This document shows positions 43,924 to 51,353 of a stretch of 64,000 nucleotides of DNA, in pieces. The stretch is from Desulfosarcina sp. BuS5. GTDB lineage: Bacteria > Desulfobacterota > Desulfobacteria > Desulfobacterales > BuS5. Location of the stretch: the NCBI RefSeq assembly GCF_028752835.1, contig NZ_CP087952.1, forward strand, positions 2,974,501-3,038,500. The letters are read 5' to 3'. Below the pieces are notes generated by a model. The model made no database searches. It saw only the letters and a list, made by a program, of their open reading frames with translations, and was not told where the DNA came from. A program made the position numbers and the translations under genes. How positions within the stretch are numbered: position 1 is the stretch's first letter; every line of letters starts with the position of its first letter.

Positions 43924-44277
43924 TTAATTCAGGAGCGACAACTCCACCAAATAATGGCCCTTGAACCTGCCCTCATCTTTTCTTGTAATATCTGTAATTT
44001 CAGTATCAATAAACTCGGAAGGTGAATTGGAGTCTATGCTGTGATACTTCATATTAAATACATCACCGGCATGGAGTCTCCCGACAATCTCTGAATTCTC
44101 TTTTACAAGAACAAATTTTACTCCTGGATAGCCATTCCACAGCTTGAACTGATAGGGATACTCTATCCCATCCAGGTCAACCTCAACGCTGTAAAACCTG
44201 CCGGCAAAAAAGCCTGCCGCGGATTTTTGTTCCATAAAATTATCTGTTACAATCATTTCCATCATCGATTTCCTCAT
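43924..44277 (-). CDS. Hypothetical protein, 117 aa
   Basis: 117 residues: VTDNFMEQKSAAGFFAGRFYSVEVDLDGIEYPYQFKLWN ... VGRLHAGDVFNMKYHSIDS ... GRFKGHYLVELSLLN. Predicted mostly beta, with a pattern reminiscent of PilZ domains (RFYSVEV, LHAGDVFNMKY) but without the RxxxR motif, so I do not call it PilZ. Five bases downstream of the repeat-protein gene, same strand, and so probably in an operon with flgKL. Confidence 0.6.
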   Translation of the reverse strand: MRKSMMEMIVTDNFMEQKSAAGFFAGRFYSVEVDLDGIEYPYQFKLWNGYPGVKFVLVKENSEIVGRLHAGDVFNMKYHSIDSNSPSEFIDTEITDITRKDEGRFKGHYLVELSLLN

Positions 44278-44282
44278 ATTAA

Positions 44283-44765
44283 TCAGGGGGTTAAATTTCG
44301 TTTTCCTTCATTCCGCAGATCGACAATGATTCCCATGCTCTTTAGCATATCCCATGCTTTCTCACGCTCATCTTTACTTCCATTACGCGATCCGTATATA
44401 ATAATCGCGCGGAGTGTCTCTTCGCTTACTCCGGCTTTTTTAAGATCAATAATATCACCTGCGGTAGTAAATTTTATTGATCTTATATCCTTCCCATATA
44501 TCACCGGCTCCGTGTTCCTGATAAAGGAGCCTTCTGAAACCAGCATTCGAACAGTCTCATCACTTATACCGGCATTTCTCAGCTCTACAATCTCATCGAC
44601 ACTAAAAAGGCATGTCTCCAGCGCCTTCTCTTTTATGATTACTTGAACGGTCTCATCGCTGATACCATTTTTCTTCAACCTGATCATATCACCAGCGCTC
44701 ATGCAGAAAGCATTACCCAAAACCGCCAAAACAAAAAACCCCGTAAAAAAGAATATAACCTTCAT
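44283..44765 (-). CDS. Secreted protein with three helical repeats
   Basis: 160 residues with a signal peptide (FFFTGFFVLAVLGNAFCMSA). The mature part holds three copies of an about 20-residue unit: DMIRLKKNGISDETVQVII, EIVELRNAGISDETVRMLV and DIIDLKKAGVSEETLRAII, spaced 34 and 47 residues apart. Each is a short helix-loop-helix with the core L..AGISDETVR. Function unknown; likely periplasmic, possibly envelope- or flagellum-associated given its place downstream of flgL. Confidence 0.75.
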   Translation of the reverse strand: MKVIFFFTGFFVLAVLGNAFCMSAGDMIRLKKNGISDETVQVIIKEKALETCLFSVDEIVELRNAGISDETVRMLVSEGSFIRNTEPVIYGKDIRSIKFTTAGDIIDLKKAGVSEETLRAIIIYGSRNGSKDEREKAWDMLKSMGIIVDLRNEGKRNLTP

Positions 44766-44769
44766 AAAC

Positions 44770-44837
44770 CCTCAAGCGAAGCGCCCCTCAAGACCGAAGG
44801 CCGCTCCTAAAGCGAAGCGCTCCTTAAGCAAAGCGCC
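44770..44837 (-). repeat. Mini-hairpin repeat array, copy 1
   Basis: Alternating 15-17-base units CTCAAGCGAAGCGCC and CTCAAGACCGAAGGCCG. On the minus strand (sense for this operon) these give tiny hairpins AGCG-CTT-CGCT and GGCC-TTCG-GTC. It fills the space between flgL and the repeat-protein gene. Confidence 0.7.
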
Positions 44838-44841
44838 CCGT

Positions 44842-45729
44842 TTATTTCAAAAAATTCAAAAGACTCGGCTGCATAACCCGAGCGGATGCAGCCAGGGAAG
44901 CCTCATAAGCACGCTCCTCAAACTGAAGTTCCACAATAGCCGTGGCTAAGTCGGCATCTTCCGTTTTTGAAAGCATATCCTCAATTCTGAGTTTAAAGCT
45001 ATCCAGCATGCCATCACAACCTTCCAGACGCTTGAATGTTGAAGCAGAGCCGGCCCGGCCAAGATTAACCTGATCCCGGGCATCTGCAAGTAGATTAGCC
45101 TGAGCTGCAACAGTTGATTGTACATATACAGGCGCCTCCAGGGCGTCCTGAAGATCTTTCATCACATCAAAAACATTTGAACCAGCAGTGGTCGGGAAAA
45201 TATCCTCACCAGTTAAATTTATTTTTACTTCCGTATTCTCATCTATGATTATTTTTTTTTCACCAAGATCACCGTCATAATTGCCACTACCAAGAAAAGC
45301 CGGTTTACTGGTTTCATGCCCGGCAAAAATATATTCACCTCCCAGCCTGGTATTGGCAAGCTGCAGCACCTGTTCACGAATAGAGGCTATCTGCTCGGCC
45401 GCTATCGCCCGGTCTGAACTTTCCACCGATCCGGTCGACTGATCCATGGCTATATTCTTGGCATCAGTTAAAAGATTGGAAACCATGTCAAGGGTTGTCT
45501 CCGTCATCTGAATTCTTGCTTTTCCCTTTGCAATATTGCCCTGGTACTGATCTATAGAAGCAAGTCTCTTCCTGTAATCCAGCACCTTCCCCATACCGAC
45601 AGGATCATCCGAAGGTTTATTGACTCTCTTCTCGGTGGCAACCTTAACCTGGGCTTTTAACAACCTTTCTGAATTTCTTGAAAGATTACCAATAATCGTA
45701 TTATAAACAGCATTACTACTAACTCTCAT
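44842..45729 (-). CDS. flgL: Flagellar hook-associated protein 3, FlgL
   Basis: 295 residues. The N-terminal flagellin-like helix (SNAVYNTIIGNLSRNSERLLKAQVKVATEKRVNKPSDDPVGM) and the C-terminal coiled coil (AIVELQFEERAYEASLAASARVMQPSLLNFLK) are typical of FlgL, the junction protein between hook and filament. No signal peptide, as expected for type III export. Lies downstream of flgK across a mini-hairpin array. Confidence 0.95.
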   Translation of the reverse strand: MRVSSNAVYNTIIGNLSRNSERLLKAQVKVATEKRVNKPSDDPVGMGKVLDYRKRLASIDQYQGNIAKGKARIQMTETTLDMVSNLLTDAKNIAMDQSTGSVESSDRAIAAEQIASIREQVLQLANTRLGGEYIFAGHETSKPAFLGSGNYDGDLGEKKIIIDENTEVKINLTGEDIFPTTAGSNVFDVMKDLQDALEAPVYVQSTVAAQANLLADARDQVNLGRAGSASTFKRLEGCDGMLDSFKLRIEDMLSKTEDADLATAIVELQFEERAYEASLAASARVMQPSLLNFLK

Positions 45730-45738
45730 AATTCACCC

Positions 45739-45814
45739 CTCAAGCGAAGCGACCCTCAAGGCCAAAGGCCGCTCCTAAAGCGAAGCGCTCCTAAAGACCG
45801 CAGGCCGCTCCTAA
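45739..45814 (-). repeat. Mini-hairpin repeat array, copy 2
   Basis: CTCAAGCGAAGCG, CTCAAGGCCAAAGGCCG, CTAAAGCGAAGCG, CTAAAGACCGCAGGCCG units between flgK and flgL; the last unit reaches the flgK stop. Same family as 44770 and 58503. Confidence 0.7.
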
Positions 45815-47193
45815 ATATTCATAAGTGTAGCCAGCATCTCATCCACAGTGCTGATCAACTTGGCAGCAGCATCATAAGCATGTTGAAATTTTACAAGATT
45901 GACCATCTCTTCGTCTATGGAAACCCCTGATACTGTTTCTCGGTAATTATCGAGCTGATCTGTTACCGATGCCTGGTGATTATAATTCATGCCCGCATTT
46001 TTAACGCTGCTGCCGACATCGCTGACTATCGAATTATAGTAATCGTCAAAAGTTGAACTGTTTATGTCTGATAAAATGGAATTCTGCAGTTCCGCTATGG
46101 CAAGGGCATTGCCGTTGTCACCGGGATCGCCGGAAAGGCTTCCGGCTGCAATAAGGTCGGTATCTGCAAGCAGAGCGGAATCAACAGCCATATTTAAAGC
46201 TGAGGTGCCTGAAAAAAAATCGCCTCCTAAATTATCATTCAAATCATAACCATCCGTATGGAGATCATTAACGTTATCGCTAATTGATACCGACAAATCG
46301 TTCATCCTGCCCAGATAATCAGGAACCGCAACATCTCTTGTTTTGATCCATCCTTTCAGTTTGCCACCGGAGATGTTTGCGGTAATATCGGTCTTGTTTC
46401 CATCTCTATTGACCCATTCAACATTATAATGCCCGGCATTAATTTCGGTGGTCAGCTCATAAGCAGAGACACCTTCCACAAGAGGATGGCCTCCGCCGGT
46501 CAATACCGTCATGTGCCCCTGGTTATCTTCAAAAGCGTTAATATCTATAAATCCGGAAAGCTCTTTCAAAACAGAATCCCTTTGATCCCTGAACTCATTG
46601 GCGCTGTGCCCGCCCACTTCCGCTTTCTGGATTTTTGCGTTTAAATCGGCTATTTCTTCTGAAAGCAGATTGATTTCATCCACCGTTCCCTTGATATTTG
46701 TATCCATATCTTTTCCGACCTGTTCAAGATCAGATGCTGTCTCGTTGAACATCCCGGCCATTGTTTGACTCTTGGCCAGCAACTCCACCCGTTCCACATG
46801 ACCTGATGGATTATTGGCAAGTTCCTGCCACGCATTCCAGAAATCACCCATAGCCTGGTTCAGGCCATTGCCTGATGCTTCGTCGAAAATCATCTCGACT
46901 TTTTCAAGAGAATTGTTTTGCGCTTCCCATTTTCCCAGGCTCTGGTTTTCGTTGTTGATTTGAGATCCTAAAAACTGATCATACATCCTATCTATTTTTC
47001 TATTGGCCCGGACTCCCCTGCTCATCTGGCCCGCGCCGTATCTGATGGGATCGGTAGACTCCATATTCAGTCTCTGCCGCGAATATCCCGGAGTATTGAC
47101 ATTGGCAATATTATTGCCGGTCACATCGATAGCCTTCTGCTGGGTTGCCAGAGCCACCCTTCCCACACTTAATAATCCATAAATGTTAGACAT
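45811..47193 (-). CDS. flgK: Flagellar hook-associated protein 1, FlgK
   Basis: 460 residues. N-terminal rod/hook motif (LLSVGRVALATQQKAIDVTGNNIANVNTPGYSRQRLNME), a helical core with WNAWQELANNPSGHVERVELLAKSQTMAGMFN, and the C-terminal EEMVNLVKFQHAYDAAAKLISTVDEMLATLMNI. The middle is variable and surface-exposed in the family. Exported hook-cap/junction protein. 12 bases before cheB in operon order. Confidence 0.96.
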   Translation of the reverse strand: MSNIYGLLSVGRVALATQQKAIDVTGNNIANVNTPGYSRQRLNMESTDPIRYGAGQMSRGVRANRKIDRMYDQFLGSQINNENQSLGKWEAQNNSLEKVEMIFDEASGNGLNQAMGDFWNAWQELANNPSGHVERVELLAKSQTMAGMFNETASDLEQVGKDMDTNIKGTVDEINLLSEEIADLNAKIQKAEVGGHSANEFRDQRDSVLKELSGFIDINAFEDNQGHMTVLTGGGHPLVEGVSAYELTTEINAGHYNVEWVNRDGNKTDITANISGGKLKGWIKTRDVAVPDYLGRMNDLSVSISDNVNDLHTDGYDLNDNLGGDFFSGTSALNMAVDSALLADTDLIAAGSLSGDPGDNGNALAIAELQNSILSDINSSTFDDYYNSIVSDVGSSVKNAGMNYNHQASVTDQLDNYRETVSGVSIDEEMVNLVKFQHAYDAAAKLISTVDEMLATLMNI

Positions 47194-47204
47194 AACAAAT
47201 ACCT

Positions 47205-48239
47205 CTAACTTTTTTGCAAATAATTGATAACTGCCTGGCTAATGCCGGATAAAGGGAGCACCTTATCGGCGGCTCCGATCCTGATCGCTTCTTTAGGCAT
47301 CCCGAACACAACAGATGTCTCTTCGTTCTGCACAAAAGTATGCGCGCCGCTGTTTTTCATTTCAAAAAGTCCCCTGGCTCCGTCTGCTCCCATGCCGGTG
47401 AGGATAACACCGACTGCATTTTTTCCGGCATTTTTGGCCACCGACCTGAATAACACATCAACTGCCGGCCGCTGGTAATGAACCCTGGGGCCGTTTTTTA
47501 ACTTTACCAGGTAAGTGCCTCCGCTCCGTACAAGGAGCATATGAAAATTTCCGGGCGCAATCAGCGCCACCCCAGGCACAACATGATCATTATCTTTTGC
47601 CTCCCGCACTTCAACCTGGCAGATTTCATTGAGACGCTGTGCAAAAGATTTAGTAAAATTTGCCGGCATATGCTGTACAATCACGGTTCCGGGCGCTGTT
47701 GCCGGAAGGGACTTTAATACAACTTCAATGGCTTTGGTCCCACCGGTGGAAGCGCCGATTGCGATAATTTTATTGGTTGTGCTGGTCAGAAGTTTCGAAT
47801 GCTTTAACTTAACAACAGGTGTTGCATCCGCCACCGGATTCTTTTTCACCTGCGCCGCTGCTGCTCCCCTTATAGCTCTGGCCACTTTTTTGTACACATC
47901 CTTGATGGAGTAAGCTCCACCAGGTTTACAAATCACATCCATGGCTCCGAGTTCAAGGGCTTTCAGAGCTATCTCGCTATTTTCAGGAGTCAGGGAGCTT
48001 AACACAACTACCGGCAGGGGATAGTGCTTCATTAATTTCGCAAGAAAGGAGAGGCCGTCCATTCTGGGCATTTCCATATCGAGTGTAACTACATCCGGCT
48101 TTAATTTGACTATTTTATCCCGCGCCGCATAAGGATCGACGGCAGTACCCACCACCTCAATATCCTTAAATTTAGGCAACTGGCAGGACATCATTTTTCG
48201 AACAACAGCCGAATCATCTACTACAAGCACCTTAATCAT
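47205..48239 (-). CDS. cheB: Chemotaxis methylesterase CheB
   Basis: 344 residues: REC domain (VLVVDDSAVVRKMM; Asp in VVTLDMEMPRMDG) and C-terminal methylesterase (about 150-340) with the catalytic Ser in IGASTGGTKAIE, His in VIVQHMP and Asp in GMGADGARG. Removes methyl groups from, or deamidates, receptors when phosphorylated. Followed by flgK, preceded by cheX. Confidence 0.97.
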   Translation of the reverse strand: MIKVLVVDDSAVVRKMMSCQLPKFKDIEVVGTAVDPYAARDKIVKLKPDVVTLDMEMPRMDGLSFLAKLMKHYPLPVVVLSSLTPENSEIALKALELGAMDVICKPGGAYSIKDVYKKVARAIRGAAAAQVKKNPVADATPVVKLKHSKLLTSTTNKIIAIGASTGGTKAIEVVLKSLPATAPGTVIVQHMPANFTKSFAQRLNEICQVEVREAKDNDHVVPGVALIAPGNFHMLLVRSGGTYLVKLKNGPRVHYQRPAVDVLFRSVAKNAGKNAVGVILTGMGADGARGLFEMKNSGAHTFVQNEETSVVFGMPKEAIRIGAADKVLPLSGISQAVINYLQKS

Positions 48240-48274
48240 ATTTTTTTACTTTCGGGCAGACACAAGACCTGCCC

Positions 48275-48745
48275 CTACGGTTCATCCATAAAAAGATAAA
48301 GATCACAGGCTTCATCATCAATATCCAGCTTTGCAACTGCCGCGGGAGCGCCCTGGTCTTTCAAGGTTGTTTCAATATCACCTGACTCAGTAAAAACTTC
48401 GGGCGCATCTATATTAAAAACAGCTTTTTTGTCTGCAATTTCAGGCAAAATATTACCGCAGATCACGTTGATGGTTTCCCTAAAAGCATCGAAACGCTGA
48501 TCCGAAGAAACCTTTTCATCTTCATCAATTCCAAGCATGTTAACCGTTATCTCGTCAACAACCCGGCTTGAAGTCTTCATAAAAAGTCTTCCTTTAAACG
48601 GCCCTTCAAATGCAACTTTGGCCGCAATACAGGGAGCTTCGCTGATTAATTCTTCATCATCGGCTGAAGCCGCAAAGATAAAGGCGAGCTGTTCCAGGGT
48701 GTTCATGGCTACATCTGACAATATCGCTTCAAATTCCTTGCTCAT
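48275..48745 (-). CDS. cheX: CheX/CheC-type CheY phosphatase
   Basis: 156 residues. The CheC-phosphatase-like motif E..N..GN is seen in FRETINVICGNILPEIA (about 89-105), preceded by KGRLFMKTSSRVVDEITVNMLG. CheX removes phosphate from CheY-P. It overlaps the upstream cheY by 17 bases, in keeping with a joint role. Confidence 0.85.
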   Translation of the reverse strand: MSKEFEAILSDVAMNTLEQLAFIFAASADDEELISEAPCIAAKVAFEGPFKGRLFMKTSSRVVDEITVNMLGIDEDEKVSSDQRFDAFRETINVICGNILPEIADKKAVFNIDAPEVFTESGDIETTLKDQGAPAAVAKLDIDDEACDLYLFMDEP

Positions 48746-49127
48746 TTTCTGCTCCTGTTCCTGTTATGGCCAGGATAATATCCCGGATGGTTTCAGGTGA
48801 AAAAGGTTTATGGATAAATTCAGCGCCCTTTTTACGTAAACGTTCAATCCGTTCCTCGCTGCCTTCGGTGGATATAACTATTTTGGGAGTGCTCTTGATG
48901 TCCGGATCTGCAAGCATCCGGTCTATCATCTCTTCCCCGTTCATAACCGGCATGTTAATATCGACTACAACAAAATCTATCCAGTTATCCTTTAAAGCGT
49001 CCAGGCCCTCTGCACCGTTTGCCGCCTGATGAACCTCGCCGAGTTCAATCCCGCTCATCTTCATTGTTTTAATAATCATAGCTCTCATAACACCGCTGTC
49101 GTCTACTACGAGTACATTAAATGCCAT
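48729..49127 (-). CDS. cheY: Single-domain response regulator, CheY-like
   Basis: 132 residues, REC only: VLVVDDSGVMRAMIIKTM, phospho-Asp in IDFVVVDINMPVMNGEEM, Thr/Ser in IVISTEGSEERI and Lys in FIHKPF. Chemotaxis output regulator, likely binding the flagellar switch. Start ATG at 49127 behind an AGGTTATT-like weak site. Confidence 0.93.
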   Translation of the reverse strand: MAFNVLVVDDSGVMRAMIIKTMKMSGIELGEVHQAANGAEGLDALKDNWIDFVVVDINMPVMNGEEMIDRMLADPDIKSTPKIVISTEGSEERIERLRKKGAEFIHKPFSPETIRDIILAITGTGAENEQGI

Positions 49128-49156
49128 GCTAATAACCTCTTAAATAATATAGTATT

Positions 49157-50008
49157 CTACCCGTCCTCAAGCAAACCCGACAATTCATTGACAACCTGTA
49201 AAGTGCGGCTGGCAACAGTTTCCAGGTTTGAGGTGCTCAGGCCCAGTCTTTCCGTAACAGAAGGCATAAGTTGGTAATTCAACCCTTCGAAACCTAACCC
49301 TATGCCAATCATCAGGCTCAATATATTGGCGACATGAACAATATCAATTATTACGCTATGTTCATGAGCATCTTCAGGATTATGGTGCCATCTTACGGCA
49401 TCTACAATCTTTTCCGGAAATGACCATCTCTTTAATATGGCTGCTCCGATAGCAGCATGGTTCGTTCCCAGGATCATCTCTTCCGCGGCCTCAAAAGGGA
49501 CTCCCTTCGATGCCGCATTCCAAATTTTTTCCAGATCCTTTTGGACGAATCCACCCATTACCAGCTTCCCCACATCATGGAGCAGCGATGCGGTAAATAT
49601 ATCGTCCCCATTAGGCATTTCAAGTTCTGCGATCAGACCCTCCGCCGCAACGGATACTGCAATTGAATGCCGCCAGAGTTCACCAGGCTGCAGATCATAA
49701 CCGGCAACCTGTTTATCCAGAATAGCGCCGATGCATGATGTCAAAACCAGTTGTTTTATTCTCTTAATGCCCAGCACAACTACCGCCTGTTTGACTGAGC
49801 CTATATGTGTCATCATGCCGAAGTATGCCGAATTGGACAGTTTCAGAATATTGGCAGTGAGCCCCGCATCGTATCTTAAGACATCCTCAATTTGCGCGGC
49901 GCTGGAATCAGGATCATCAAGCAGGGACATAAGTTTTACAGCAGTTCCGGGTATACCGGGAAACGACTCGACCTTATCCATTATTTCGGTTACCCTGTTC
50001 TGTTTCAC
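49157..50008 (-). CDS. HDOD-domain protein
   Basis: 283 residues: SFPGIPGTAVKLMSLLDDPDSSAAQIEDVLRYDAGLTANILKLSNSAYFG, RIKQLVLTSCIGAIL, LWRHSIAVSVAAE, ASLLHDVGKLVMG and VRWHHNPED. The HDOD output domain is related to HD hydrolases and common in chemotaxis and two-component clusters. Here HD reads LLHDVGK. It may be a signal scaffold rather than an enzyme. Coupled to cheD (4-base overlap). Confidence 0.9.
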   Translation of the reverse strand: MKQNRVTEIMDKVESFPGIPGTAVKLMSLLDDPDSSAAQIEDVLRYDAGLTANILKLSNSAYFGMMTHIGSVKQAVVVLGIKRIKQLVLTSCIGAILDKQVAGYDLQPGELWRHSIAVSVAAEGLIAELEMPNGDDIFTASLLHDVGKLVMGGFVQKDLEKIWNAASKGVPFEAAEEMILGTNHAAIGAAILKRWSFPEKIVDAVRWHHNPEDAHEHSVIIDIVHVANILSLMIGIGLGFEGLNYQLMPSVTERLGLSTSNLETVASRTLQVVNELSGLLEDG

Positions 50009-50505
50009 AATAGAGACTCCTTTCCGCAGCTGCTGATTTTTACAGTGCCGGATGCAATATCAAAATAGACTGTGCGGCTGTCTGTGCCCCCGATTGCCTC
50101 CGACTCCAGGAGTACCCCGTTTTTCCATAAAAGTTTTTTTAACAAGGTGTAATTCCTCTGGCCGATCTTGAACATCTCATTTTTGCCCAGCGGGTTGCCG
50201 CAGCCGGCGGCCTTGACAACCAGCCTTTGTTTTTGCCCGCCCGCTGCATAAACCTGTTTAAAAAGAACCGGTACGCCTGTATCCACAAACATAAAAGGAT
50301 TTTCCTTGGCCTTCTGTCTGTTAATTTTAGACAACGGAAGCATGGCGTGCAGCAACCCCCCCACCTTTGCCACGGGATCGTAAACCATCAATCCCAGACA
50401 ACTACCCAGAGCATGGGTTACCACAAGGTCACCTTTTGCGCCCAATTTCATATCAGCAACAACGACTATATGTCTCATAAGCTCCGTTCCATTATTTTTA
50501 CCCAT
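50005..50505 (-). CDS. cheD: Chemoreceptor glutamine deamidase CheD
   Basis: 166 residues: VVADMKLGAKGDLVVTHALGSCLGLMVYDPVAKVGGLLHAMLP shows the catalytic Thr, Cys (GSCLG) and His (LLHAMLP) of CheD, then FVDTGVPVLFKQVYAAG and FKIGQRNYTLLKKLLWKNG, EAIGGTDSRTVYFDIASG. Deamidates receptor glutamines and binds CheC-type phosphatase. Confidence 0.94.
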   Translation of the reverse strand: MGKNNGTELMRHIVVVADMKLGAKGDLVVTHALGSCLGLMVYDPVAKVGGLLHAMLPLSKINRQKAKENPFMFVDTGVPVLFKQVYAAGGQKQRLVVKAAGCGNPLGKNEMFKIGQRNYTLLKKLLWKNGVLLESEAIGGTDSRTVYFDIASGTVKISSCGKESLL

Positions 50506-50524
50506 AAATTTTTAACCGTTACCA

Positions 50525-51343
50525 TCACTTCTTCAAATAGACTGCCGGTTGAATATAGCTGAATTTATGGGAAATACTGGAAAGTCCTTCTGAATGTCCG
50601 ACAAAAAGATATCCACCCGGCTCTATATAATCCCAGAAGCGGTTCACCAGTTTTTCCTGGGTTTTTTTATCAAAATATATCATGACATTTCTGCAGAAAA
50701 TTACATTAAAGCTGCTCTTCATGGGCCACGCCTTCATAAGATTCAGGCATGACACCTGAACCATCCTCACAATTTCATCCTTAAGCTGAAATATCGCGGA
50801 GGAATTATTACCTGCTTTATTAAAATATTTCCTTAAATATTGATCCGGAATGCCGCTCATGTTACTTTTTTCATAAACAGACCGGCGCGCTTTTTCAAGG
50901 CAAGTTGCCGAAATATCCGTGGCCAGAATTTTTACATCCTTTTTTTCAATACCCCGAATCTTGTCATTTAAAAGCATTGCAAGGGAATAGGGTTCCTCTC
51001 CGGTGGAACAGGCAGCGCTCCAGAAGCGCAGCTTCCTATCGTTGAGATGCGGCAGGATCTTGTCTGTCAAAAATTTGAAATGCGCCGATTCACGGAAAAA
51101 ATTTGTCTTGTTGGTAGTCATGGCATCGATCATATAACCAAGTTCGATTGTGCCTTTTTTGCTTTTCAAATATTTGATATAAGCTTCTATAGTTTCAATA
51201 TTCAAGGCCCTGAGACGCTTCATCAAACGTGATTTTACAAGAGCTTCCTTACCGTTGCTCAACCTGATGCCGCTGAACCGGTAAACAATGGCGCAAATTT
51301 TTTTAAATTGGCTTGCCGTTAACTCAACTGAATCTAATGACAT
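50525..51343 (-). CDS. cheR: Chemotaxis methyltransferase CheR
   Basis: 272 residues. N-terminal helical domain (FKKICAIVYRFSGIRL) and SAM-binding methyltransferase (FLTDKILPHL, FWSAACSTGEEPYSLAMLL, KILATDISATCLEKARRSVYE, FNVIFCRNVMIYFDKKTQEKLVNRF, GYLFVGHSEGL). Methylates receptor glutamates. It is 10 bases downstream of cheA. Confidence 0.96.
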   Translation of the reverse strand: MSLDSVELTASQFKKICAIVYRFSGIRLSNGKEALVKSRLMKRLRALNIETIEAYIKYLKSKKGTIELGYMIDAMTTNKTNFFRESAHFKFLTDKILPHLNDRKLRFWSAACSTGEEPYSLAMLLNDKIRGIEKKDVKILATDISATCLEKARRSVYEKSNMSGIPDQYLRKYFNKAGNNSSAIFQLKDEIVRMVQVSCLNLMKAWPMKSSFNVIFCRNVMIYFDKKTQEKLVNRFWDYIEPGGYLFVGHSEGLSSISHKFSYIQPAVYLKK

Positions 51344-51353
51344 AAAAAATCCT

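Noticed and set aside
44770-44837. CRISPR array
   Set aside because: Units are contiguous without spacers and form small hairpins; no cas genes in the window.
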